Positions 6,052 through 11,920 of a stretch of 11,920 nt of DNA are shown one piece after another. Origin of the DNA: JAHEEL01 sp034660035 (GTDB lineage: Bacteria > Actinomycetota > Acidimicrobiia > Spongiisociales > UBA5794); assembly GCA_034660035.1 (NCBI GenBank), contig JAYEIJ010000099.1, positions 1 through 11,920 of the forward strand, given 5' to 3'. The notes under the pieces are model-generated. The model was not told the DNA's origin. It searched no databases and saw only the letters and a program-made list of their open reading frames with translations. A program made the position numbers and the translations under genes. The number at the start of each line of letters is the position of its first letter. The stretch's first letter is position 1.

Positions 6052-6065
6052 CGAACATATGTTTG
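6052..6065. promoter_or_regulatory. LexA operator (SOS box 3)
   Basis: CGAAC-ATAT-GTTTG matches the LexA box with one changed base in the right arm (T for C at 6064). It is the box closest to lexA, ending 52 bases before its GTG and overlapping a candidate lexA -35. Confidence 0.82.
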
Positions 6066-6091
6066 GTCTTGGCGTCGATCTCCACTAGCGT
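6063..6091 (+). promoter_or_regulatory. Candidate lexA promoter overlapping SOS box 3
   Basis: TTGGTC (6063-6068) and TAGCGT (6086-6091) are separated by 17 bases. Each matches only three of six consensus bases. Their spacing, and the overlap with SOS box 3, fit an autoregulated lexA promoter with a start near 6098. Confidence 0.3.
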
Positions 6092-6117
6092 GGCCCCACG
6101 CGAACCAGGGGCACACC

Positions 6118-6753
6118 GTGGATAGAAGGCACGATCTCACCGACCGGCAGCGGCAGATCCTCGATCTGATCAGCGAGACCGTTCGTGGCCGCGGCTATCC
6201 GCCGTCCGTTCGCGAGATCGGCGAGGCAGTTGGGCTCTCCTCCCCATCAACCGTGCACAGCCACCTCTCTGCGCTCGAACGGGCCGGCTATCTCCGTCGG
6301 GATCCGAGCAAGCCCCGGGCGATCGAAGTGATCGACGATGGATCTTCGGACGTGTCGCTCCACCGGGCACCCACCCGTGACGTGCCGCTCGTGGGGCGGA
6401 TCGCAGCCGGCTCACCGATCCTCGCTGAAGAGGACATCCAGGAGATCTACCCGCTTCCGACCGAACTCGTCGGCAACGACCCCGTCTTCATGCTCGACGT
6501 CCGGGGCGACTCGATGGTCGACGCGGGGATCTTCGATGGCGATTACGTCGTCGTCCGACGACAGCCGACCGCGAACAACGGTCAGATCGTCGCTGCGCTC
6601 GTGGGCGAAGACGAAGCCACGGTGAAGCGCCTCCGGCGCAAGGACGGTCGGGTCATCCTCGAAGCGGAGAACCCGGCATACGCCCCGATGGTCTTCACCG
6701 AAGGCGTCGAGATCCTCGGCATCGTCGTCGCCGTGCTTCGTCGCGTCGAGTAG
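6118..6753 (+). CDS. lexA: SOS response repressor and self-cleaving protease LexA
   Basis: LexA represses DNA-damage genes and is inactivated when RecA filaments trigger its self-cleavage. The 211-residue product has a winged helix-turn-helix at about 1-70 (LTDRQRQILDLI, PPSVREIGEAVGLSSPSTVHSHL) and a C-terminal S24 peptidase domain. The cleavage bond is Ala97-Gly98 in GRIAAGSP. The catalytic dyad is Ser132 (GDSM) and Lys170 (ATVKRL), 38 residues apart as in Bacillus LexA. The start is GTG 6118, with AGGGG (6107-6111) 6 bases upstream. It is divergent from the LysM gene across three LexA boxes, so it should be autoregulated. It ends 1 base from the convergent dapF stop. Confidence 0.98.
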   Translation: MDRRHDLTDRQRQILDLISETVRGRGYPPSVREIGEAVGLSSPSTVHSHLSALERAGYLRRDPSKPRAIEVIDDGSSDVSLHRAPTRDVPLVGRIAAGSPILAEEDIQEIYPLPTELVGNDPVFMLDVRGDSMVDAGIFDGDYVVVRRQPTANNGQIVAALVGEDEATVKRLRRKDGRVILEAENPAYAPMVFTEGVEILGIVVAVLRRVE

Positions 6754-6754
6754 G

Positions 6755-7513
6755 TCAGTCGACCGTTCCGCTGTAGACGATCGACGCCGGGCCGGTCATC
6801 CATGCGCCTGCGTCGTCGAATTCGATCAGCAGTTCGCCGCCCGACAGAGCAACGGTGACGGCATCGCCGAGTTCCTGAACGGCTCGTGCTGCGAAGGCAG
6901 CAGCCGCAGAACCGGTCCCCGAAGCCTGGGTCTCCCCCACCCCGCGCTCCCACACTCGCACCTTGATTCGATCCCCCTCGTCGAACTCGACGAACTCGAC
7001 GTTCGAGCCGTCTGGGAAGATGGCGTCCCGTTCGATCGTCGAGCCGATCTCCTCCACGCTCGCCTCGTCCACATCGTCGACGAACAGCACAGCGTGTGGA
7101 TTCCCCACACCGACCGGACGGACGGCGTGTCCGGCCACGATCAACTCTTCCGTCCGGAATGCGTGCGGCACACCAACGAAGGCCCGGACGATGCCGTCGG
7201 GCAAGACCGTCGCAGGATGGTCGCCGACCGCAGATCGGACGGTTAGCGCAGGACCCTCGACGATGCCGTGTTCGACCGCGATGAGCGCGACGCAGCGCAG
7301 GCCGTTGCCGCACATCTCCGCCTCGCCGCCGTCCGCGTTCCAGTAGCGCATCGCAACGCTGTTCGTATCAACGGCGGTGATCTCGAGCACCCCGTCGGCG
7401 CCGATCCCTGTCTTCCGCTCGCACAACTCAGCGATGCGCTCGGGCAAGATCGCGAGCGGTTCCGTCACGACGATGAAGTCGTTGCCGAGTCCCTCGGCTT
7501 TCACGAAATCCAT
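6755..7513 (-). CDS. dapF: Diaminopimelate epimerase, with serine at the second catalytic cysteine
   Basis: DapF interconverts LL- and meso-diaminopimelate for peptidoglycan and lysine. The 252-residue product shows the expected GNDF (10-13), NADGGEAEMCGNGLRC (59-74) with catalytic Cys68, GNPHAVLF (137-144) and WERGVGET (188-195). The second catalytic motif, normally ACGTG, reads ASGTG here, so the second cysteine is Ser198 (codon TCG, 6922-6920). The two-base mechanism uses both cysteines, so activity as a standard epimerase is uncertain. By analogy, in the related proline racemase family a Cys-to-Thr change at the matching position marks dehydratases. The ATG at 7513 has AGAAGG 7 bases upstream and overlaps the end of miaA by 13 bases, which implies translational coupling. 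No other dapF is visible in the window. Confidence 0.9.
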   Translation of the reverse strand: MDFVKAEGLGNDFIVVTEPLAILPERIAELCERKTGIGADGVLEITAVDTNSVAMRYWNADGGEAEMCGNGLRCVALIAVEHGIVEGPALTVRSAVGDHPATVLPDGIVRAFVGVPHAFRTEELIVAGHAVRPVGVGNPHAVLFVDDVDEASVEEIGSTIERDAIFPDGSNVEFVEFDEGDRIKVRVWERGVGETQASGTGSAAAAFAARAVQELGDAVTVALSGGELLIEFDDAGAWMTGPASIVYSGTVD

Positions 7514-8421
7514 GGCATGTCCTTCTGAATCTGGGCAAGCGCCGAACGAAGCACCTGTTCGGGATCATGGTGCCACGGAATCCATCCAATGCGCGGATCC
7601 CGGCGGAAATACGTCCTCTGACGTTTCACGAGTGATGCGGTCGCCGCGATCGCATCATCACGAGCTGTGGCTAGATCACGATCACCCTCGATCACCGCCA
7701 GCAACTCCCGATATCCGACCGCGTGTCTCGCCGTTCGCCCGAGAGTGGAAGCGAGAGCGGCGACTTCATCGACCAGACCGTCATCCAACATGGCGTCGAG
7801 TCTTTCCTCGATACGCTGCCGTATCGCGGCTCCCGGATCGACACCGATCGCTGTGAAGACTCGCAGCGATTGGTACGCCCGTACCGCTTGCGCTTCGTCT
7901 GATTCCGCTCGGGACGTCGGCGTCGCTCCGGTGAGGCGCATGATCTCGACGGCACGAAGAACGCGCCGCGGATTCGCCATGTCGATGACCTCGCCCGCCG
8001 CCGAATCGGCGGCCGTGAGTTCCCCTCTCAGTTCGTCTGCAGACGAAGCCTCGAGTTGAGTGCGAAGATCTGCGTCCGTCGGGGGAAACTCCAGAGGATC
8101 GACCAGGGATCGGAAGTGCAGGCCGGAGCCGCCGGCGATCACGACCGTGCCGCCCGACGATTCGATACGATCGAGGACCTCCGCGCCGGCGGCTTGGAAC
8201 TCGGCCACGGTGTATTCGTCCGAGGGGTCCGCCACGTCGACGAGGTGATATGCGAACCGGCGGCGGGTGTCCGGGTTCGGCTTCGCTGTGCCGATGTCCA
8301 TGCCACGGAACACCTGCATCGAGTCCACCGATACGATCTCCGCCCGGATTCGCTCGGCGATCGCCTCGGCGACCTCGGACTTCCCGGCTGCGGTGGGGCC
8401 GAGTACGGCGATGATGCTCAG
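7501..8421 (-). CDS. miaA: tRNA dimethylallyltransferase MiaA, probable CTG start
   Basis: MiaA adds a dimethylallyl group to A37 of tRNAs reading UNN codons, giving i6A37, the substrate of MiaB. The 306-residue product begins with the P-loop GPTAAGKS (8-15). Next come DSMQVFRGMDIGTAKP (33-48, binding tRNA and substrate) and the C-terminal QRTYFRRDPRIGWIPW, all normal for the family. The P-loop lies upstream of every ATG, GTG or TTG in this frame: the first such codon, GTG 8328 (residue 32), would remove it. CTG 8421 has GAGGGG 8 bases upstream, and its bases overlap the miaB stop as CTGA, the same geometry as the common ATGA coupling. It is therefore taken as the start. The 3' end overlaps dapF by 13 bases. 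Confidence 0.9.
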   Translation of the reverse strand: MSIIAVLGPTAAGKSEVAEAIAERIRAEIVSVDSMQVFRGMDIGTAKPNPDTRRRFAYHLVDVADPSDEYTVAEFQAAGAEVLDRIESSGGTVVIAGGSGLHFRSLVDPLEFPPTDADLRTQLEASSADELRGELTAADSAAGEVIDMANPRRVLRAVEIMRLTGATPTSRAESDEAQAVRAYQSLRVFTAIGVDPGAAIRQRIEERLDAMLDDGLVDEVAALASTLGRTARHAVGYRELLAVIEGDRDLATARDDAIAATASLVKRQRTYFRRDPRIGWIPWHHDPEQVLRSALAQIQKDMPWIS

Positions 8422-9803
8422 ACCAACGTCCCCTCGAGATAGTGGGGCGCCGCTCGCGTGATACGGAGATCGAGGAACCGACCCGGCTCATGGACCCCAT
8501 CAACGTGAACGATCCGATTGCCTTCCGTTCGCGTGGTGGCCACACCAGGATCTCTCCGTGAGGGACCTTCGGTGAGGACCCGTTCGATCATCCCAACGCG
8601 GGCCCGGTTCCGTCCGTAGGTGATGGCGTTCTGCATCTCGACGAGCCGATCGAAGCGCTCCCCGACGACGTCGGCCGGCACGTGGCCCGACATCTCCGCT
8701 GCGGGGGTGCCCGGGCGGGGCGAGAACTGGAACATGAAGGCGCTGTCGAAGCGAGACTCTTCCACAACGGCGAGCGTTGCAGCGAAATCGTCCTCGGTCT
8801 CCCCCGGGAACCCGACGATGACGTCAGTTGAGACGCTGAGATCGGGGACCAGCCGACGTGCCATCGCGAGTTTGTCGAGGAAACGTCGTCCGGTGTAGCC
8901 CCGATGCATCGCAGAGAGAACGCGATCGCTCCCGGATTGAAGCGGGAGGTGGAGTTGCGCAGCGACCGACGGCGTCTCCGCCATCGCTCGAGCGACGTCT
9001 TCCTGTATGTCCTTCGGATGTGGGCTTGTGTATCGGATGCGGCCGATTCCATTCACCTCACCGGCCCGTCGAAGGAGGTCGGCGAAGAGAGGCTGGCGTC
9101 CGTTGAGATCGAGGTCGCGCCCATAGGAGTTGACGTTCTGACCGAGGAGGGTGATCTCGACAACCCCCTCGTCTGCCAGGCGTTGGATCTCCCGGATGAC
9201 GTCGCCCGGTCGCCGGCTGATCTCGGGCCCACGCACGATGGGCACGATGCAGAACGTGCAACTGTTGTTGCATCCTGTTGTGATCGTTACCCAGGCCGAA
9301 TGCTCAGAGTCGCGCCGTGTGGGGAGGAACGACGGCGCGTCGTCGGGGTTGCCGGATTCCTCCCAGATCTCGGTGACCGGACCCCATTCATCGACACGGT
9401 CGAGAAGATCCACGACCCGGTGGATGTTGTGGGTGCCGAATACGATATCGACCCACGGTGCGCGCTCGCGAACGATCTCTTTGTCCTTCTGCGCGGTGCA
9501 CCCACCGATGGCGATCCGCATGCCGGGGTTCTTCTTCTTGTCGGCCTTCAGGGAGCCGAGGTAGCCGTAGAGGCGCTGGTCCGCGTTCTCGCGGATCGTG
9601 CACGTGTTCAGGACGATGACATCTGCCCCCGCTGCGCTATCGGTGCGAACCATGCCGTCGGCCTCGAGGAGGCCCGCAATCCTCTCTGAGTCATGCTCGT
9701 TCATCTGGCAACCGAACGTGCGGATGAAGTACGAACCGCCCGTCCGCCGAGGTTGACGCATCTCGCGCATGGCGGGCATCCCGAGGATCGTTGCGTCGCT
9801 CAT
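8418..9803 (-). CDS. miaB: tRNA-2-methylthio-N6-dimethylallyladenosine synthase MiaB
   Basis: MiaB is a radical-SAM methylthiotransferase that converts i6A37 to ms2i6A37 in tRNA, the step after MiaA. The 461-residue product has the N-terminal methylthiotransferase domain with three cluster cysteines: Cys32 (FGCQMNEHDSE), Cys68 (NTCTIRE) and Cys102 (GGCTAQ). The radical-SAM motif is Cys178, Cys182 and Cys185 (GCNNSCTFCIVP). SAM-domain sequences such as LLGQNVNSYG, LPLQSGSDRVL and DVIVGFPGETEDDF follow, and a C-terminal TRAM RNA-binding domain sits at about 392-455. The ATG at 9803 has AGGA 5 bases upstream. Later methionines (residues 9, 12, 15) cannot be excluded. It begins 22 bases after rny and its stop overlaps the miaA start, so the genes form one operon. 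Confidence 0.97.
   Translation of the reverse strand: MSDATILGMPAMREMRQPRRTGGSYFIRTFGCQMNEHDSERIAGLLEADGMVRTDSAAGADVIVLNTCTIRENADQRLYGYLGSLKADKKKNPGMRIAIGGCTAQKDKEIVRERAPWVDIVFGTHNIHRVVDLLDRVDEWGPVTEIWEESGNPDDAPSFLPTRRDSEHSAWVTITTGCNNSCTFCIVPIVRGPEISRRPGDVIREIQRLADEGVVEITLLGQNVNSYGRDLDLNGRQPLFADLLRRAGEVNGIGRIRYTSPHPKDIQEDVARAMAETPSVAAQLHLPLQSGSDRVLSAMHRGYTGRRFLDKLAMARRLVPDLSVSTDVIVGFPGETEDDFAATLAVVEESRFDSAFMFQFSPRPGTPAAEMSGHVPADVVGERFDRLVEMQNAITYGRNRARVGMIERVLTEGPSRRDPGVATTRTEGNRIVHVDGVHEPGRFLDLRITRAAPHYLEGTLV
8430..8435 (-). promoter_or_regulatory. Ribosome binding site supporting the CTG start of miaA
   Basis: GAGGGG on the minus strand (8435 to 8430), inside the end of miaB, lies 8 bases before CTG 8421. 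That is a normal spacing, and no other start codon follows it at a usable distance in the miaA frame. Confidence 0.55.
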
Positions 9804-9825
9804 GTTCGTCCTGAACTCCGTCGGA

Positions 9826-11346
9826 TCAACGGGCGTAGTCGCGCGCCCGGTACTCCCGGATCACGGTCACTTCGATCTGTCCGGGATACTGCAGATCCTC
9901 TTCGAGCTTGCGCGCGATGCGACGCGCCAGGTCGCTGGCCTGCAGATCATCCACGTTGCCGGGATCGACCACGACCCGGATCTCGCGACCGGCTTGCAGC
10001 GCGAACACCCTGGAAACGCCGGAGAAACCACCGGCGATCTCTTCGAGACGCTCCAGCCGACGGACATACGATTCGAGAGCCTCGCGTCTCGCTCCCGGTC
10101 GAGCAGCAGAGACCGCATCCGCCGCCTGCACCAGAACCGCAGTCAGCGTCCGGGGTTCTACCTCGTTGTGATGCGCCTCGATCGCATGAACGATGGCCGG
10201 ATCCTCTCCGAACCGTCGGGCGATCTCTGCACCGAGAAGAGCATGCGACCCGCCGATCTCGTGAGACACCGCCTTGCCGATGTCGTGCAGGAACGCGGCC
10301 CGCTTCGCTTCCTTCTCGTCGATCCCCAATTCCGCAGCGAGCATCCCGGCGATATGCGCAGACTCCACGAGGTGGTTCAGCACGTTCTGACCGTAGCTCG
10401 TGCGATAGTGGAGCCGACCGAGAAGCGTGATGAGCTCAGGGTGCATCTGTTTCAACCCCACTTCGAGGAGCGCCCACTCCCCGGAGTCGCGGATCGACTG
10501 ATCGACCTCCTGGCGCGACTTCTCGTACGCCTCTTCGATCGATGACGGGTGGATACGACCACCTTCGACGAGTCTCTCAAGTGCACGCCGTGCGACCTCG
10601 CGCCGAACCGGATCGAACGTCGACACCGACACCGCTTCAGGCGTGTCATCAACGATGAGGTTCACACCAGCGACGGCTTCGAACGTGCGAATGTTACGAC
10701 CGTCACGACCGATGATCCGCCCCTTCATGTCGTCGGATGGCAGCGGCACGACCGATACCGTAGTCTCCGAGACGACGTCGGAAGCGAGCCGCTGGATGAC
10801 CGTTCCGAGGATCCGTCGTGCTCTTCGCTCCGACTCCTCCCGCGCTTTCACTTCGAGATCGCGGATGAGCACCATGGCATCGCGGCGCGCTTCGGTCTCA
10901 ACCTTGTCGAGCAATTCGGTCTTCGCCGCTTTCGAGTCGAAGCCGGCGATCCTTTCGAGGGTTCCGCGAGCCTCTTCCTTGACGGCCTCCGCCTCGACCA
11001 CTGCGCTCTCGGCCGCGCGTTCGCGCGCGATCATGAGTTCCTCGCGCTGAGCGAGATTCCCGGCACGTTGTTCGAGCGTCGCTTCACGCTGTGATAGACG
11101 AGATTCTTGCGATCCCATCTCGACACGCCGGTGCTCAAGGGTCGCGTCCTCGCGATCGCGGTACGTCTCCGCCTTCGACCGTGCCTCTTCTTCAGCTCGA
11201 GCGAGAATCCGCTGAGCGTCGAGTCGAGCGTCGGCCAGAGCCTCGTCGGGGGTCGGCAGGCGACTACCCCTCCGGGACAGGACGTAGCCTGCGACGAATG
11301 CGAGACCGACGACAGCGATCACCAGGGCTGCTACGAGCCACTGCAT
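9826..11346 (-). CDS. rny: Ribonuclease Y
   Basis: RNase Y is the membrane-anchored endoribonuclease that starts mRNA decay in many bacteria lacking RNase E. From ATG 11346 the product is 506 residues. It has an N-terminal membrane helix (2-24), a long charged coiled coil (about 30-185, rich in E, R and A), a KH domain with GRIIGRDGRNIR (209-220, GRDG loop 213-216) and an HD domain with FLHDIGKAVSHE (352-363; His354-Asp355) and AHHNE (391-395). This is the complete family architecture. Three ATGs in a row (11352, 11349, 11346) follow GGGGA. The last has the best spacing, about 7-8 bases. The frame is open to 11406, but that part covers a strong hairpin and is not family-like. It sits between recA and miaB, where many actinomycetes have recX. 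Confidence 0.95.
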   Translation of the reverse strand: MQWLVAALVIAVVGLAFVAGYVLSRRGSRLPTPDEALADARLDAQRILARAEEEARSKAETYRDREDATLEHRRVEMGSQESRLSQREATLEQRAGNLAQREELMIARERAAESAVVEAEAVKEEARGTLERIAGFDSKAAKTELLDKVETEARRDAMVLIRDLEVKAREESERRARRILGTVIQRLASDVVSETTVSVVPLPSDDMKGRIIGRDGRNIRTFEAVAGVNLIVDDTPEAVSVSTFDPVRREVARRALERLVEGGRIHPSSIEEAYEKSRQEVDQSIRDSGEWALLEVGLKQMHPELITLLGRLHYRTSYGQNVLNHLVESAHIAGMLAAELGIDEKEAKRAAFLHDIGKAVSHEIGGSHALLGAEIARRFGEDPAIVHAIEAHHNEVEPRTLTAVLVQAADAVSAARPGARREALESYVRRLERLEEIAGGFSGVSRVFALQAGREIRVVVDPGNVDDLQASDLARRIARKLEEDLQYPGQIEVTVIREYRARDYAR

Positions 11347-11382
11347 CATCATGTCCCCGTTCCGCGGATCTGAACGCAGCAT

Positions 11383-11402
11383 GCCGAGCCCAGGGGCTCG
11401 GC
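11383..11402 (-). other. Perfect hairpin in the rny leader
   Basis: GCCGAGCCC (11383-11391) and GGGCTCGGC (11394-11402) are exact reverse complements with a 2-base gap, so RNA would fold as an 8-bp stem with a 4-base loop. It lies about 37 bases upstream of the rny start. No T-tract follows, so a leader structure or mRNA processing signal is as likely as a recA terminator. Confidence 0.65.
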
Positions 11403-11427
11403 ACACACCGGAGGCAGCGTCGAATAC

Positions 11428-11442
11428 CGGGGCCTAGCCCCG
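11428..11442 (-). other. Second hairpin between recA and rny
   Basis: CGGGGC (11428-11433) and GCCCCG (11437-11442) form a 6-bp GC stem around a 3-base loop, 26 bases upstream of the leader hairpin. It could help terminate recA, but no T-tract is present. The remainder of 11443-11571 shows no clear promoter or gene. It has several scattered CTGGTC-like words with no evident order. Confidence 0.45.
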
Positions 11443-11571
11443 TCTGGTCACTTCGCTCGCTGGTCTCCGTGTCGACATCTGCGTTCTGGTCCGCTTTCGT
11501 ATCAGTGTTTGGTGTGTGTCTGGTTCGATGCTACCGCACTTCGGCCTCGCGGAGCGCGAAATCTCAGATAC

Positions 11572-11920
11572 CTACTCTGTGGACTCCTTCTTGACGTCGC
11601 TCTCCTCGGAGTCGGCCTCTTCCTCGTCTTCGATCAGGCCGACCGCACGGAGGACCTGATCCTGAAGCTGCATCGCGAGTTGAGGGTTTTCCCGGAGGAA
11701 TATCTTGGCCTTCTCGCGTCCCTGACCGAGCTGGTCCCCGTCGTACGTGTACCAGGCACCGGCCTTCCGAACGATCCCCTCGTCGACGGCGACGTCGAGG
11801 AGACTGCCTTCACGAGAGATGCCTTCACCGAACATGATGTCGAACTCGGCAAGCCGGAACGGCGGCGCGACCTTGTTCTTGGCGATCTTGGCCCGGACGC
11901 GGTTGCCGACGTTGTCGGTC
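11572..11920 (-). CDS. recA: RecA recombinase, C-terminal part (5' end outside the window)
   Basis: The visible 115 residues are the C-terminal third of RecA, the ATP-dependent strand-exchange protein that also activates LexA cleavage. Reading in from the right edge, DNVGNRVRAKIAKNKVAPPF and AEFDIMFGEGISREG are core-domain sequences near the end of the ATPase domain. GAWYTYDGDQLGQGREKAK begins the C-terminal domain. The protein ends in the acidic tail characteristic of RecA (EDEEEADSEESD). The frame is open to the edge and the stop is TAG at 11574-11572. Its promoter is not in the window, so SOS control cannot be judged. rny follows about 225 bases downstream on the same strand, with no recX between. 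Confidence 0.98.
   Translation of the reverse strand, partial: TDNVGNRVRAKIAKNKVAPPFRLAEFDIMFGEGISREGSLLDVAVDEGIVRKAGAWYTYDGDQLGQGREKAKIFLRENPQLAMQLQDQVLRAVGLIEDEEEADSEESDVKKESTE

Noticed and set aside
5870..6085. N-terminal extension of the LysM protein through the SOS boxes
   Set aside because: The frame is open by chance. The perfect AGGAGG before ATG 5869 and the signal-anchor start there settle the start, and the extension is regulatory DNA.
11347..11406. 20-residue N-terminal extension of RNase Y
   Set aside because: It runs through a perfect hairpin and puts non-family residues before the membrane helix. The three ATGs after GGGGA fit the family start.
1..11920. Search for CRISPR arrays, insertion sequences, phage genes, toxin-antitoxin pairs and rRNA
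   Set aside because: No spaced direct repeats, transposase or integrase motifs, or other such signatures were seen. The region is a conserved housekeeping locus.

Overview
The window is GC-rich chromosomal DNA with a housekeeping layout. The gene order recA, rny, miaB, miaA, dapF on the minus strand, then lexA on the plus strand, then a LysM protein gene and nrdR back on the minus strand, matches the recA-to-nrdR neighbourhood of Actinomycetota (compare recA, miaB, miaA, dapF, lexA, Rv2719c, nrdR in mycobacteria). The LexA operators are of the Gram-positive/actinobacterial type (CGAAC-N4-GTTCG). RNase Y and the sequence style would fit an uncultured deep-branching actinomycete such as Acidimicrobiia. 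That placement is inference from gene content and order only.

Layout, left to right. 19-1527 (+) is a PLP-dependent group II amino acid decarboxylase. 1658-2578 (-) is an M23-type lipoprotein with three C-terminal membrane segments. 2579-3038 has no convincing gene but holds an 11-bp tandem repeat and a long inverted repeat. 3039-3318 (-) is a tRNA cluster, in transcription order Gly(GCC), Cys(GCA), Val(GAC). 3356-3784 (-) is dUTPase. 3896-5023 (+) is an unrecognised single-pass membrane protein, convergent with nrdR (5026-5493, -). nrdR lies downstream of a small LysM membrane protein (5573-5869, -). A 248-bp divergent region with three LexA operators separates that gene from lexA (6118-6753, +). 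From 6755 to the right edge, everything is on the minus strand: dapF, miaA, miaB, rny and the 3' part of recA.

How the genes relate. recA and lexA are the sensor and repressor of the SOS response. The LysM protein shares lexA's operator region and fits the YneA/DivS/ChiZ type of SOS-induced division regulator. nrdR (ribonucleotide reductase repressor) and dut (dUTP removal) both act on nucleotide pools. miaA and miaB make the ms2i6A37 tRNA modification in two successive steps and are translationally coupled. dapF supplies meso-diaminopimelate for peptidoglycan and lysine. rny starts bulk mRNA decay.

No mobile element, CRISPR array or dedicated novel defence system was found. The most interesting points are the triple LexA operator with a 24-bp palindrome, a DapF whose second catalytic cysteine is serine, a probable CTG start for miaA inside a CTGA stop/start overlap, a tRNA-Val with C instead of U at position 33, and a membrane-tethered M23 protein.
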